From Lineus longissimus (taxonomy: Eukaryota > Nemertea > Pilidiophora > Heteronemertea > Lineidae), in the NCBI RefSeq assembly GCF_910592395.1, contig NC_088321.1, forward strand, positions 5,954,001 through 6,018,000: a stretch of 64,000 bases of DNA. Direction: 5' to 3'. The notes under the pieces were generated by a model, which worked only from the letters and a program-made list of their open reading frames with translations, made no database searches and was not told where the DNA came from. Each line of letters begins with the position of its first letter. Position 1 is the first letter of the stretch. This document shows positions 9,917-21,735 of the stretch, one piece after another. The position numbers and the translations under genes are program-made.

Positions 9917-10105
9917 CCCGGCGAGGACCATCTCCATATCAACCACGACTTTCAGAAAAGTTTCGAGGTCATCCGATCTGAACTGACGGAAGAGATGTGT
10001 GACAAACTATTTCAGCTCTCCGTCCATTATAGTAGTGATATGCAGAGGGCTGTTCAAGGGCTTTCTGTTGCAACTGATTCTCAAACAAACCTAACATGTC
10101 AATGA
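9917..10105 (+). CDS. Exon-like open fragment, unidentified
   Basis: Sixty-two codons between a TAA (9914-9916) and a TGA (10103-10105), with no ATG at its start. The peptide is protein-like: charged and amphipathic, with FQKSFEVIRSELTEEMCDK and LFQLSVHYSSDMQRAV. It could be a terminal exon or a transposon fragment. I do not recognise the family. Confidence 0.25.
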   Translation, partial: PGEDHLHINHDFQKSFEVIRSELTEEMCDKLFQLSVHYSSDMQRAVQGLSVATDSQTNLTCQ

Positions 10106-10498
10106 TTCAACCGGATTTGAATTTTGAATGAGCACACGAATGTAGGAAGTGTTCATAGAAACCCATCAAATACATATAGTCATGTTCACGATAGGACATG
10201 TGATATTGATTAATTTCACCGTATAATTGCACGACCCTTGGTCAACACGAGCTCGTTCATGAAGGATTGGGGGTCTTTATCAAAGATATTGAAAGATATT
10301 ATAATTAAATTGAGATTAAGTACAACATATATATATGACCAACTAAATATACCATACTCCCACAGGGCTGAAAACCGCATTCAAATATCTTATCTTATCT
10401 CTGTGATATTTTTTAAAAAGGTGGACATTTTCTATCTGGTAGGACTGTACATAATGGAATCAATTTATATCGGTTTGCAGGCAATTCATGCGCTATAA

Positions 10499-10743
10499 AT
10501 GCAAACAATCTCATCCTATCTTTGTGAGGATGACCTCACTCGCTTTTCTGATGAACTGTTCTACACCTACAGATGGCTGAAGAAAGAGGGGCCGCTTAAA
10601 CATACACAAACAGTCGACAGGACAATCCTAATAGAAAAGTGCGACGGTACCAAGCACCGGACAAAGGACGGATAGACCTCGATGCCATAATCCCTGTGCC
10701 GGCATACACACATTCTGATTCCCCAATTACTCCCCGTCCTTGA
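10499..10743 (+). pseudogene. Frameshifted short frame, possibly a retroelement integrase tail
   Basis: ATG at 10499 opens 58 codons, then one frameshift continues the protein-like text to a stop at 10741-10743. The stretch EKCDGTKHRTKDG followed in the other frame by a Pro-rich end resembles the short beta-rich C-terminal tail of LTR-element integrases ('..DGTKxxVHVDRLKPV'). The match is weak and rests on pattern only. Confidence 0.25.
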
Positions 10744-11737
10744 TCACTGCAATCGCCCCCTCAAGGAGACACCACCGGCAGCCCGTTCCAAGCTAGGAAC
10801 GAGTCCATGACTGAAAGACCAAAGGGACAACCAAGGACAAACAAGAAGACCGTCTGAAATACCATCTCCGCCAGCACCAAGACAAAAGAAGTTTTCGCCC
10901 GAGCAGTAATATCGTTCTCACAATAAGCCAACTCACCCGCATAGGCCAACCTACCCGACCCCGCCGGGCCGGGCGCGCCCGTATAATCGATACGTAGTTT
11001 CGCGCGCTTTTGGTTTGAATAATGTTCTGATTCCCCAGGCCACACCTCTTTCATGGTATTCTCTCTACTGTGAAAACTTGTTGGTAAAGTTATTACAGGT
11101 CCATTAATTGTAATACATGTACTTGTTTTTTGGGTAAAGAAGTTTGCCGCCGGGCAAAGTAATGAAGAAAGGACGAACAACACAAGTTCCGAGTGTCTTT
11201 CTTCCCACAAGTACAATCACTTCATTTTTCAATGAGCCGCCGTGTTCTCTTATTCTATGTGGATCTGTGATTGACCTCCCAGTCGTGTCTTGTTTTCACG
11301 GTGATTCTTTTTCCAAAACGTTAAAATAGAATATCAAAAACGATTAATTCCCAATGGATTTTATCACTTAGACTCATTCGAAGGAGGCCTTGCAATCATG
11401 ATCAGTGCAATTCAGTGGGGGGTTTGCTTTTCATCATATCACTGTGCATGCAGTACGCAGTGTTTTATTTCTAGGACCTCGAAAGAAGGAATGTTAACCC
11501 GGGTTTACTTTTTTTTCTCATCCCAAGACATTTATGTAAGTGGTTTCATCAATGCAACACGCACAACACAAGCTCTGCCTGGTCTACTATATAACCACCC
11601 AAAAATTTAAAATTTGAATATGTTTTATCATAGAGCTTCCTGCTTTTTTCCCCTTAAATTGTGGTTTTAAGCTATTGCATAGGTAGCCAAATGTCTTGAT
11701 CACACGTAGAGTGTACTGGTTATGCTCATGTTGACCG
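10744..11737. other. Non-coding stretch
   Basis: A 151-codon minus-strand frame lies here (10761-11216) but shows no domain, is compositionally odd, and overlaps a GC-rich CCGGGCCGGGCG patch at 10960-10980. I do not support it as a gene. Confidence 0.35.
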
Positions 11738-12363
11738 CATATACCGGTGGGCAGAAAATGCATGCTGATTTCGGTCTGCAGACCGGGGATTTTCTGAAGG
11801 CTCAATAGAATTTAGGTTCGTATCTTAAGGGACCCCCTCAGCAGCTGTTTTGTGGTTTGAAGGGAACTAATTGCCCATGGTTATACAACATTATAAACAA
11901 CATGACTGGCCACTAAATATAAATAGCATTGATAAGGGGATCGCTCCAAACTATACTGTTAGAACATTGTATTGCATCTTGACACACCATGTCCCGATAT
12001 TGAAAGTAATAAAACTACAGACTAACTGTCAAAACGATGGGATCATTAGAATTTTAGGGAGTATTAGAAATTATAAGACAAATACTGTACATGTAGTGTC
12101 ATTTTCGATCGCCCGGTCGTTATCATCCTCGAAAATACAGAGTGGGTCTATTCACACCTGCAAATGACTATCTGAGATGATCCACACGTAATTGTGACTA
12201 TCATTGTAAGAATACTGATTAACACAGTGGGCACAAAGCAACTGTTAAGATAGTCCCTTAGAGCCCTAACATTTATAAACGCAATTCTATTGACTCTCTT
12301 AAAAAAAATCCTCTGCTTGAAGACCGAGATCAGCATGCATTTTCTGCCCACCGCCGCATATGC
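11738..12363. repeat. Inverted repeat pair of about 100 bp, foldback-type
   Basis: The arm 11738-11833 (containing GTGGGCAGAAAATGCATGCT) recurs inverted at 12253-12363 with gaps and roughly 80 percent identity, separated by about 420 bp. The matching text continues through TCAATAGAATT to AAGGGAC. This is probably the two ends of an old DNA element. The interior frame (11871-12167, plus) has no recognisable domain. Confidence 0.5.
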
Positions 12364-13279
12364 CTTTCTTGTAAACTGTATAAAATTTACTGCAATGACT
12401 CTTATGATAGTACGTACATGTACCAATTCTAAGAAATTGGCATCCAACTAGCGAATATTCTATTATGCTGTCACCAACAATACTCGTCTGCGAAATTAGT
12501 CATGTTAGTATGATGTGTCTGCGCAATTAGACGAATCAATACCATTCCACATCATTTCTAAAGATACCAACACCCTTGTCTCATATGATCGATAGAACAC
12601 AGAATATAATATTTCCTATTGTGTTTACCTATATTTTGAAAAATGATTCTCTTCCAACTCACTTCCCATTTAAGATGAAATGTTTTCATAAAGACACTCA
12701 TGCATACGGCCAATTCAACGTAGGTTATGTTCACAATGCAACAACATGTCATTTATACCACAATTAGTGTTACCATGAATCGTGGCACAGTCTCTGAACG
12801 ATTCTTTTTCCTCAAAATGTATCATCATCTATCTCTGTGAAACCTCATCCAAAACGGAAAATATTAATTCTTCTTCTTGCAAAACTCACCACAACTTTAC
12901 ACACTGACCGTCATTCAACCCTTAACTTTCATTACAATCAATTTCACTACTCATCCCCCACTACGTAAACAATCCATTTCACCAAACCGACATGATCGAT
13001 TAGTCACGACCTGCCAACCGACTTATATCATTTAAGATCATGCTCCGACTTCTCTCCTCTATTTCTTTGTATCCGTTCTCTTTCGTACCACACCAACCAC
13101 TCACATGCACCGGAGCTAAACCGACAAACATCTTTCCAACGACTTCAATATCCTACACCAATTATCACTCATCAAACCCCAATAATAAAAACTAAAAACT
13201 CACTCAATAGCTGACCTCCTGTTCACGCTCACGTTTTTACAATTTCTCCTTTGACCATTTTTCCAAAATGTCCATTGCG
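12364..13279. other. Non-coding stretch
   Basis: AT-rich to 12780, then C/A-rich to 13280. The second half may be the decayed 5' region of the CR1-like element that follows, but no motif confirms it. Confidence 0.4.
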
Positions 13280-15480
13280 TTGAACTAGCAGACAACCAGA
13301 CTACTCACAAACGGAATTCCTCGCGAATGTAACTGCAGGCTATGCCAATACAAACGCATCTCCACTACTAATCGACCTTGCCAAACTTATACTCCTTTCT
13401 GGCGACATCGAACTAAACACCGGCGTAAAAGAAATGCAAGTCCCCCCGGATTCAAAGTGCGGTCCTTTTGTTAAAGTGAATAACGTCGCCGAGTTCATTT
13501 GTTGAAGATTATGTAGCTAACCCTAACCAAACCATTAACCACATTCGTTGACAATACACAGCTATTGTACGGGGTCCTGCACTCCTAGGACGTCCATTCC
13601 TTTTACACCGGCCCCAAGCTTTTCTCAATCAACATAAACAACAAATAACTCACCAAACCTCCCACAGCGTATCTCTAATTGACCCAATACTCATGATATT
13701 GTAGGACAACCGGACGTTAACTCGGAGGTAAAGGTCCTTCCCCAGGGATAATAAGCAACAATTGTCCCAACGAAGTTATCATATATTGAAAACAATTCCC
13801 AAAATTCGCAGTCAAATGACCAATCTGGCAATACAGCAGAGCAACCTGGAACGACCTGAGACACAAATTGTCCACATTGACTGGCACGACTAGCTAAACA
13901 CAGCCAACCCCAAACACAGTGGTAAAAGACTCCGATCACATCCATCCTACTAGAAACTAGCAAAGGGCACCCCCCCCCCCCCCTCAAACGATCACATTTT
14001 CCTCAAACGACGAAAATTGGATCACGGCGGAAATCAAACTGGAAAGAGCTGAAAGAAACAAGCTTTTTGGGGAATACAAAAGAAATCGGAGCTCATAACT
14101 CGGACACCTTCAAAAAACAGCAAAACCATATCACATCATTAATCTAAAAGGCGAAGCACCCACCTATCATCAGTAACTGGCAAATTGAAGAATGGTAAGA
14201 ACGACAAGGATTGGTGGAAACTAGACAGAAGTGTCTGCGGTTCAGGTATATAAGGGAAGCAAAAATCCATCCCTGAACGTCAACCGCTCTTCCATTAACG
14301 ACCCTACAGCCAAAGCCAACATCCTAAACGCACATTTTGTCCATATCCGTAACGTCAACGAATTGAATATACACCTCCCTAACCTTATTATACCATTCAA
14401 GCGGTCCCTACAGATGAAAACAAATTCCAAGATCCATCGAAAAAAGCAAATATTATCCCGGTATTCAAGAAAGCCGACAGGCGCGACAAAATCTAAAGTA
14501 TAGATCAATATCTCTTCTCGATCTCAGCGTCGTCGGAAAACTATTTAGAAAATAGTCCACAACCATGTATACAATCACATCCGCTCCATCTCAAAGAACA
14601 AATCAAAGTTCCTTGCAAATCACTCTGCAGCTCCTTGAAATCGAACACCAAATTCTCTTTTGCGATATAGCCAAGGCTTTTGACAAAACTTCTCGTAAGG
14701 GAATCGTGTCGAAACTTCACCAATATAGCATTCGAGGAAAATTCTCATCCTGGTTTACAAGCTTCCTCCAAAACAGACAGCAAAGGGTAGTAATTGATGT
14801 GATAGCATCCGAGTGGCTACAAGTCAACGCCGGTTGCATTCCTCAGCCCCCTCATGTTCCTGGTATACGTAACTGATGTTTCGGAAGACACAAATGGTAG
14901 AACGAGACTTTTTGCCGACGTCACATCAGACAGATCTATACCAGGGTGCACACCAGAAATACAAAAGGACATAAACTATTCGCATTGGGGGTATACCAAA
15001 TGGGCTATAACATACAATGCGATGAATACAGTATATACATGGTGATGATCAGACGAATCATACCCTCGGCAATCCACTGTCACCTCAAGAACGTCGAAAT
15101 AAAAAAGTTCTTACCCATGAACATCTCAGATAGACTTTCATTAACAAAGGAACCTCAGACTATTCAGTCTATCGTGTCGACAGCAAACGCAGATATGGGA
15201 ATACTCCGAAACATCAAATACAAAACACATACACAAACAAACCCTATACAAGACATTCATAAGAAGTTGGCAGAATATTCCACCGCGCGCCTTCCGATGT
15301 TCTACAATATCTTGACGGGGCTTGCTCAAACGTATCTCAAGGATCTCATATCAGAATTTACCGCCAATTAGACAACATCATGACACGCGTACACCGACAA
15401 AAATTAACATAATTTACTTGCCGGACAAACAGCCTATATACAAGTTATTTCCCATTTACAATTCGAAACTGGAATGCTCT
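13280..15480 (+). pseudogene. Decayed CR1-like non-LTR retrotransposon
   Basis: Landmarks in order: a degenerate 2A-like peptide (13371-13430); a Cys-containing patch like the PHD-type region of CR1 proteins; the linker with NWITAEIKLERAERNKLF (about 14015); the RT N-terminal segment SSINDPTAKANILNAHF (about 14290); the palm segment with FCDIAKAFDKTSRKGIVSKL (from 14660) and FLQNRQQRVVIDV; and the catalytic box, read as FADVTSD (around 14910) where FADDTS is expected. A connection domain with MGILRNIKYK follows. Frameshifts and stops separate these blocks and the second catalytic Asp is lost, so it is dead. Most of the endonuclease is missing or unreadable. Confidence 0.75.
13371..13430 (+). 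other. Degenerate 2A-like translational recoding motif
   Basis: Reads LAKLILLSGDIELNTGVK. The DxExNPGP ribosome-skipping signature of CR1-type elements is visible as DIELNTGV, with NPGP changed at two positions. Its place upstream of an RT region fits 2A peptides described in sea urchin CR1-like elements. Confidence 0.55.
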
Positions 15481-15559
15481 TGATTTTTCAAAGTTCCAGG
15501 TATTGAATCAACCTCATTCTGTCCAATGGACGTCCCCGTAAGTGCACCCCGCTTTCTAC

Positions 15560-17760
15560 TCTCATGTCCAAATTTTGATAACCAGCGACACTCGCTCATA
15601 GACTTTTTTATGGCGTCAAAGAAGAGCTGACCCTGACCTGCGATTCATCGAAAAGTGCATTGAAGCTGCTTGCTTACAACACGGGAAGTTAGTCGCTTTT
15701 GCATAAAGAGCAATGTCGGGCGCAGAAACACGATATGCGAAAATCGAAAAGGAACTGATGGCGGTCGTCTTTACCTCTTCCATGTTTCACAATTATATTT
15801 ACGAAGCGACGTAATAATAGAAACAGACCACATGCCGTTGTGGTAGCTATTACAAGAAACACACTCGCCGCAGCACCGGCTAAGCTGCAACGCTTACTCC
15901 TTGGATAAAAGATATATCAGTTTGACATGGTATTCAAAACAGGAAAGGCACTGCAACTGGCTGACACTCTTTTACGCGCGGCTTCTCAATCCAGCAGATG
16001 TAAACCCAGCTCAGCGATCAAATGACTGTGATGATCTCACAGTTCTTCCGATTAGCGACAATAAACTTGAGGAACTAATGCAAGCTACTGCTGATGATCG
16101 CATTCTACAGAAGTAGAGTACGTGGCGGGATGGTCCGACCATGACAGGGAAATCGCACCGAAGGCAACACATTACCATACTTTTCTTTTAGCGACAAACT
16201 GCTTGTCGATAATGGTATTGTTTTCAAAGGACAGAAAAAAAAATTGTTGCCATCAATCTTCAGCAGGCACATGAACTTCTAATAAGTGACAAATAATGCA
16301 GGCGCAGTATAATAAAGGATGGATCGGAACTTTTTCCATGTTGAAAAAATGCCTTGCAGCTATCATCCGCGTGCAATCTGGACAGCGATCGTGTTGCAGA
16401 AGTGAGCCTTACCCTTGCTTCACAGAGCCCAGTTTTTTTTCTTCATGGCATACTTGCAAAGCTCTAAATATCCTGCAAGCATCTATTATGGAGTACGTGG
16501 ATTATCCATTCGAAATTTGCGTATTTTACGGCTCCACCGGTGAAATAGCGATTATTGGGGTACCTAAATGCGTTAATGAGTCGTGAAATAACCCCCAATG
16601 CGACATCCTATTAAAGAGCTACGTGTCTTGAGTCCTTTAATTGCTGAAAAGAACGAATCGGTTTCTTATACCTGTTAGTAACTCGTGTTCGGGCCCCACT
16701 CCAAATGAAGTGGACTCTCTTTCCGACAATACAACCCGCGCTATGAGCAAAGCCACCGAACTGACCATTCCAAAAAGGAATTCCCGTAAACGACGCCGTC
16801 CTCCTTGGAATGACAATCTTACATCTCTCCACGAAAACATGCTACTCGCTAGGCACGAGTGGCTCTCAAAGCTGGTATATCGAGCGACCCGAACTCTATC
16901 GAACGTGCAACACCTGTGAGGTTGTGCAGCATATAGAATATTAATGAATAATTGTTGAGATAAATTTTGCAACAGTCTGAACTCTGCTGTTGAACTTGAC
17001 CACGACCTATTTTGGAAACTGGTGAAAAGGCATCGGCGTCCTCCGCCATCGGCACCTCCGCCAAAGTGATTCGATGATACAACTTACTATACCTCTGCTG
17101 ATTTCAGCAAGAGGTGCTCGCTGAGTACTTCGAAAATATCTTAGTGAAGAAGCTGAATATTACTTAGCCAGATTTGGTACACCTAGTAACAGATCCCGGA
17201 CCGCCACCCCGGTCTAAATAATTCAAGGATTTCTGTAGTGCTTGGAACTTTAAACACTACGAGCAGCCCTTACTTCCATTCTAGCAATGGCCAGGCGAAG
17301 CGTTCAAAGCGTCTGTTAAGAACATCTCACAGGGATCATACTGACTTTTGCATGAACTTGTTAAATTGGTGGAATACTCCTATGGAGTCTGTGCTCGGCT
17401 GTCAAGCGCAGCAAAATTTGTCTAAGTGCACGCGCTCAACGCTTCCCACAGCTGAAGGCCCTGCTTGAGCCACAAGTACTAGACACCAAGATAATTCATA
17501 AATGCCTATCTGAGAACTCCGTCAAAATTCAAGGATATCCGTGGACAAATCATCCAAACTTTTGACACATTTGGTCCAAGGTAATAATGTCTGCATTCAG
17601 AGCGACAACAAGGATATGACAAGGGTGAGAGATTCACAAGGAGAGCGGACTAATTCGGATCTTATTATGTCCGATCCAAACCAGGAGGATTCCAGTACCA
17701 GAGGAACCGCAAACATCTCTTGAAAGTGCCAGGTTTTGGTAACATTAAAGATAGCAATTT
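15560..17760 (+). pseudogene. Family-C Ty3/gypsy pol relic (RNase H and integrase)
   Basis: From 15690 the sequence reads like gypsy RNase H with TRYAKIEKELMAVVF, then VIIETDHMPL (a damaged SDHKPL box), and LADTLSR-like text near 15955. From 16195 comes DKLLVDNGIVFKGQK, which normally precedes the integrase zinc finger. Integrase core text resumes at 17175 with HLVTDPGP (active-site D box) and continues to SNGQAKRSKRL and LLNWWNTPMESVLG. A C-terminal linker like KLLTHLVQGNNVCIQ runs to about 17730. Many stops and frameshifts are present and a non-LTR fragment is inserted in the middle. No LTRs were recognised. Confidence 0.72.
16640..17085 (+). mobile_element. Non-LTR retrotransposon fragment inside the family-C integrase
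   Basis: One frame reads ELTIPKRNSRKRRRPPWNDN then LHENMLLARHEWL. A nearby frame (about 16980-17065) reads VELDHDLFWKLVKRHRR. This pair matches the linker between endonuclease and RT of CR1/Crack/Daphne-type elements. It splits the family-C integrase text, so it inserted later. Confidence 0.5.
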
Positions 17761-19609
17761 TCCGCAGCATCACGCAGTCATTGCCATCCGTGCCACTATA
17801 AACTCCAAAAGCTCATCAGACTGACGCAGGACATCCATCAATTACCTCACAGACTTCCAGTCCGAGACCTCCAGAATCCGCAACTCCGGCAACAGCGCAG
17901 GAGCTAAAATACTCTTTAATTCGCGGAAGTGGATTATAGCAGATCACAGCAGAGTCGTTGGTAGATGTTGACCCCAGTGCTTTGAAAATGGATGAACCCA
18001 ATTAAATGGATGTACCCAATTAAAGCCAATGATGGTCACAAGAGCATGAAATACAGAGGACTCTGCTGATTTGAACATGCAAGTCTCTTCTTAGTGTGAT
18101 GAGGCATTGAGCATGTTGAGTGTTTTATTTGGTGTTGGCTCAAGCTATCAATGGCTACCAAACATGGGACAAAAGTCGGAATTATTCTCGAAAAATGTCA
18201 GTGAAATGTCGTCAGAGATGGTTAAAACTTGGTGAAAGATGCATTTTTGTAAATTTTACTCGTTTTAATAGACTAGTGTTAATTTCAAACATTTTGCTCA
18301 ACGGACACATTCTTTGTGACGATGAGATTCAAAATTTTATCAATCTACCCTGCAGCCTATACCCTCGGCATACCCTCAAATATATTCCTAATCAAAATTC
18401 TGATCCATCCCATCGGGCATTATCCCCCCCCCCCCCCCCCGACATAGTAAACAAAAACGGAAACCCTGTAAACAAATCAGTTCGCCTTGTTTTGCAACCT
18501 TGCGGCTTTTATCTGCAAAATTATTGGGTGATATGAATAAAGACTAGCAATGACTTTATCTAAACTAGGTCTTTCTGTACAAAATTAATGTAAAAGCACT
18601 AGCCATCGTCAAATGTAGGCCTATTGTTATGATAAAATGTACTGGACCTTCAGCTGGACACTTTGTAAAAATCTATCTAGCAATATTGACCATAAAAAAA
18701 TTATTGTGTAGCAGAAAGAAAATCGCGTGCAAATATAGCGAATAGGTCATGCTCGCCAAAATATTCTGGTGCGATTATCTCTTGCTTTTAGCTAGATTCG
18801 TTCGTGGTATTGTTTCTCTGTTTTTTTTACAAAGGCAATGCATCTAGTAAGGCCCTATGTAGTTCTCCGCTTGGCAAATCATACGAAGAGGTGATTAAAA
18901 GAGACCCCGAGTACTAGTATATAATACCATGCGCAATTTGCATGGATAACTATTACACCTAACAAACACAAATTATACACCTTTCCAGAAATGGGGCGCT
19001 GAGTGTCTGAAATAGTGATGTCATAAGGGGAAGCTAGGCCTTATGGCGGAGGGACAACGGAGATAGTCAACACACTTGAATGCCTTTAATGACGGACAAG
19101 GGGGAAAAAGTTAGTTCCAATGCAAACCACCAATTTCGGGAAGCATGTATACATGTCTTGAATGACATCCACCCAATTATTGCCTAATATCTCATGTGCT
19201 ATATGCTAATAATCAATACTCGACACATTGAGACATGTTAATAGTGGATTTGAGTATTCCAAAGTCTTTCCATAGACAGGCCACACAAAAGCGCCAATAA
19301 GAGCTCTACTTCAAAATAGACAATTTTTGGTAAAAAATGTATTGATTCGTTACTGTAAATCTAAGGCCATGTCTAACAATTAGTGGCCTGATATTTCAGG
19401 ACGTATTGTGAAAAGAAGAAACAAATCATTTTTTCCGAAAATGCATTAAAAAAACAACATGTATTTATGTTTTACCTCGGATGCATTGTGTATTTCAATG
19501 AAACAACCAGGGGCCATTGTGCTCACCGTAAAGATATTTGGCGGTTAGGAATTCATCCTGGTTAAGAAACATGACATGTATAGTATATAGGTCAAAACAA
19601 AGTCGGTAT
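17761..19609. other. Non-coding stretch with a poly-C tract
   Basis: No gene or element ends recognised. A run of about 17 C lies near 18424-18440. The 138-codon frame around it (18120-18536) is broken up by this tract and has no domain. Confidence 0.4.
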
Positions 19610-20240
19610 GACATTTGATGTATCCTTGCTCGGAGTACCTACCATAAAAAAATCATCGAAAACAAGTCACTAATAAGCGAGATATTGCACTTTTTACCTT
19701 TTTAGTTTTGGCCTCCTGGTGGCCAAGTCGAGAATCAGATCGGATCAAAATTCGGTGTGGGAGGTTACATGTGAGAGAGACATGTGCACCAAATTTCAAG
19801 TTAATAGCTTTAGTGGTTACGAAACGTGCCATAGTTACACCCAAACAGCCAATTTTTACCATTTGACCTCCATGACCTTGAAAATTAGGTCAAATCAAAA
19901 CCTGTATTATATGTGATGTCTCTTGCTAGGAGAACCTACCATTTGTATCGAAAACAAGTCACTCATAAGAGAGATATCACACTTTTCAGGTTTCCACTTC
20001 TGGCCCTCTGGTGGTCAAGTTAAGAATCAAATCGGACCGAAATTCACTGTCAGAGGTCACCTGACATTGGGGGTTATGTGTAAAAAGTTTCAAGTTCATA
20101 GCCCCAGTGGTTAAAAAACGTGTCACTGTTTTTGATACAGGATACAGACGACGACCGACGACGGACGACGGACGACGGACGACTGACGACTGACGACTGA
20201 CGACGGACTGCGGTGTTGTATAGACTCCCCTACCTTGAGC
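19610..20240 (+). repeat. Two tandem diverged copies of a dispersed repeat with a GACGAC-rich tail
   Basis: A unit containing 'cggagtacctaccat', 'cgaaaacaagtcac', 'tggtggccaagt' and 'aagttaatagc' (19620-19905) is followed by a second diverged copy (19915-20125). The second ends in a short tandem array of GACGACGGAC / GACGACTGAC units at 20147-20215. The layout, unit plus simple 3' tail, suggests the 3' end of a retroposed or DNA-transposed family. I cannot name it. Confidence 0.6.
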
Positions 20241-20479
20241 CAAAAGGTAAGGTGTTGAATCTTAAAACTGATCATCACACATACAGACAATACCAAAATT
20301 ATTATGAGGGAACTTTCCAATTTTCAATGATAATAGCAAGCATAGATTAATCTACGCTTAATACCAAGTATATATCCATATTTGCTGATACCAGTAATCT
20401 TATGTTAAAAGGCAGGCCAAGTTATAGTATAAAAGATCAGGAGTTGCGAGTAATTGGTCCTCAATAAATTTCGACTGGT

Positions 20480-20970
20480 TAATTTATGAGCATCCGATAT
20501 ATCGGTTCTCAGAAGATGATTTATATCTCCTACCTCGATCACTGTATTGGGTTGTTTTTATTAATCACCAAACCTTGTTTTACAGGATGCCACTGTTTTT
20601 GTTTTAGTCAGCACGTCCCTATTCCATCTGATCTCATCCCGTTGATAATAATCATGGTGAAGACCTTCCACCTCATTGTCACTTGACCAACTGTTATCGA
20701 GAAGGAACAATGATCGAGGTGTCCATCAAGGTGATCATAGCGATTGCTTACCATTTCCCGCTGAAAGTGTAAATGCAGGAGCTGTAATGTATGTATCGAT
20801 CTAATTGAAAGGAAACAATTAATGCATATCTATCGAAGACTTTTAACTGTTAAATTTTACTCTTATTTGAAGCCGACTTCCATACCACACTAATACACCT
20901 TCGGCTGTCAGAAGATATTCTTCGTACAGTTTTCAATCGAATAACCATTGCTATCTTCATTGTTTATTGC
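20480..20970. repeat. Isolated copy of a 400-bp unnamed repeat unit
   Basis: Shares with 24990-26190 the ordered blocks 'ccttccacc...', 'ctgttatcgagaag', 'tccatcaaggt', 'gcgattgcttacc', 'ctgaaagtgtaaatgcagg', 'aaaggaaacaa' and 'tttcaatcgaataacc'. No open frame is conserved between copies. Confidence 0.55.
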
Positions 20971-21735
20971 GGATAATTCCCATGAGCATACTGGGAACTC
21001 CCACTTACCTCGTCCTTTTCACCTCGTTGTTTTCAAGGCGTGAAATTTTCTAAGTTTTTTTGGCCATGAGACAGGAGTAGGTAATGTTAGTAGAATAGCG
21101 AGGTAAGTGATAGGGTATTTTGGCCTATGCGGGATATTCGGTCTATGACATAAACTTCGCATGTGACCCCTTATCTGACGACGTTTTACACACCTATTGA
21201 GACGTGACGTGGTGAGTTTTCGTAGATTATGCCCAATGTGGGAACACGGAGACATGGTTTTGTCTTGTGCATTGACTGAGCAGTAGGCCTGCTAAAACCG
21301 CTAGCAAATTTTACCGATGATATTGATTTTATCATGTTCTCATTGTTGTCTATCGCTATCGGTCATTGTTGTCTATCGCTATCGGTTAGTAGTGAGGTTA
21401 AGAATGCATACGACAAACGTAAACTTTACGAAAAATACGTTTCACTCCATCATGTCTGTTGTACTTGGGTCTCACAGATGCCTCTCTCAATAGAGAGTGA
21501 CATCACTGTCGTAAAGTTCAAGTTTGTCCTATGTTACCTCGATGGTAAAGGAGCAAACATTAACTTTTTAATGGAGTGTGAAATAATACCAGCCATCCGC
21601 AAGGAAGCCGCAAATCGGAAATGACAATGCTTTTTTCCAGTAGAGTATATGTGGCAAAGCATGAAATAGAAAAAAAACAAGCAGTTGTACTCAGCGTTAA
21701 GTTCACGTTTATTGAACAAAAAAACCAGCAATCAT
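20971..21735. other. Non-coding stretch
   Basis: A short direct duplication of 'cattgttgtctatcgctatcggt' lies at 21343-21387. A 96-codon plus frame (21334-21624) has no recognisable domain. Confidence 0.4.

Noticed and set aside
10761-11216. 151-codon minus-strand frame
   Set aside because: No domain, odd composition, overlaps a GC-rich patch; insufficient support.
18120-18536. 138-codon plus frame crossing a poly-C run
   Set aside because: A homopolymer in the middle, no homology pattern, likely chance.
20147-20215. CRISPR-like array
   Set aside because: The decamers are contiguous without spacers; it is a eukaryotic minisatellite tail.
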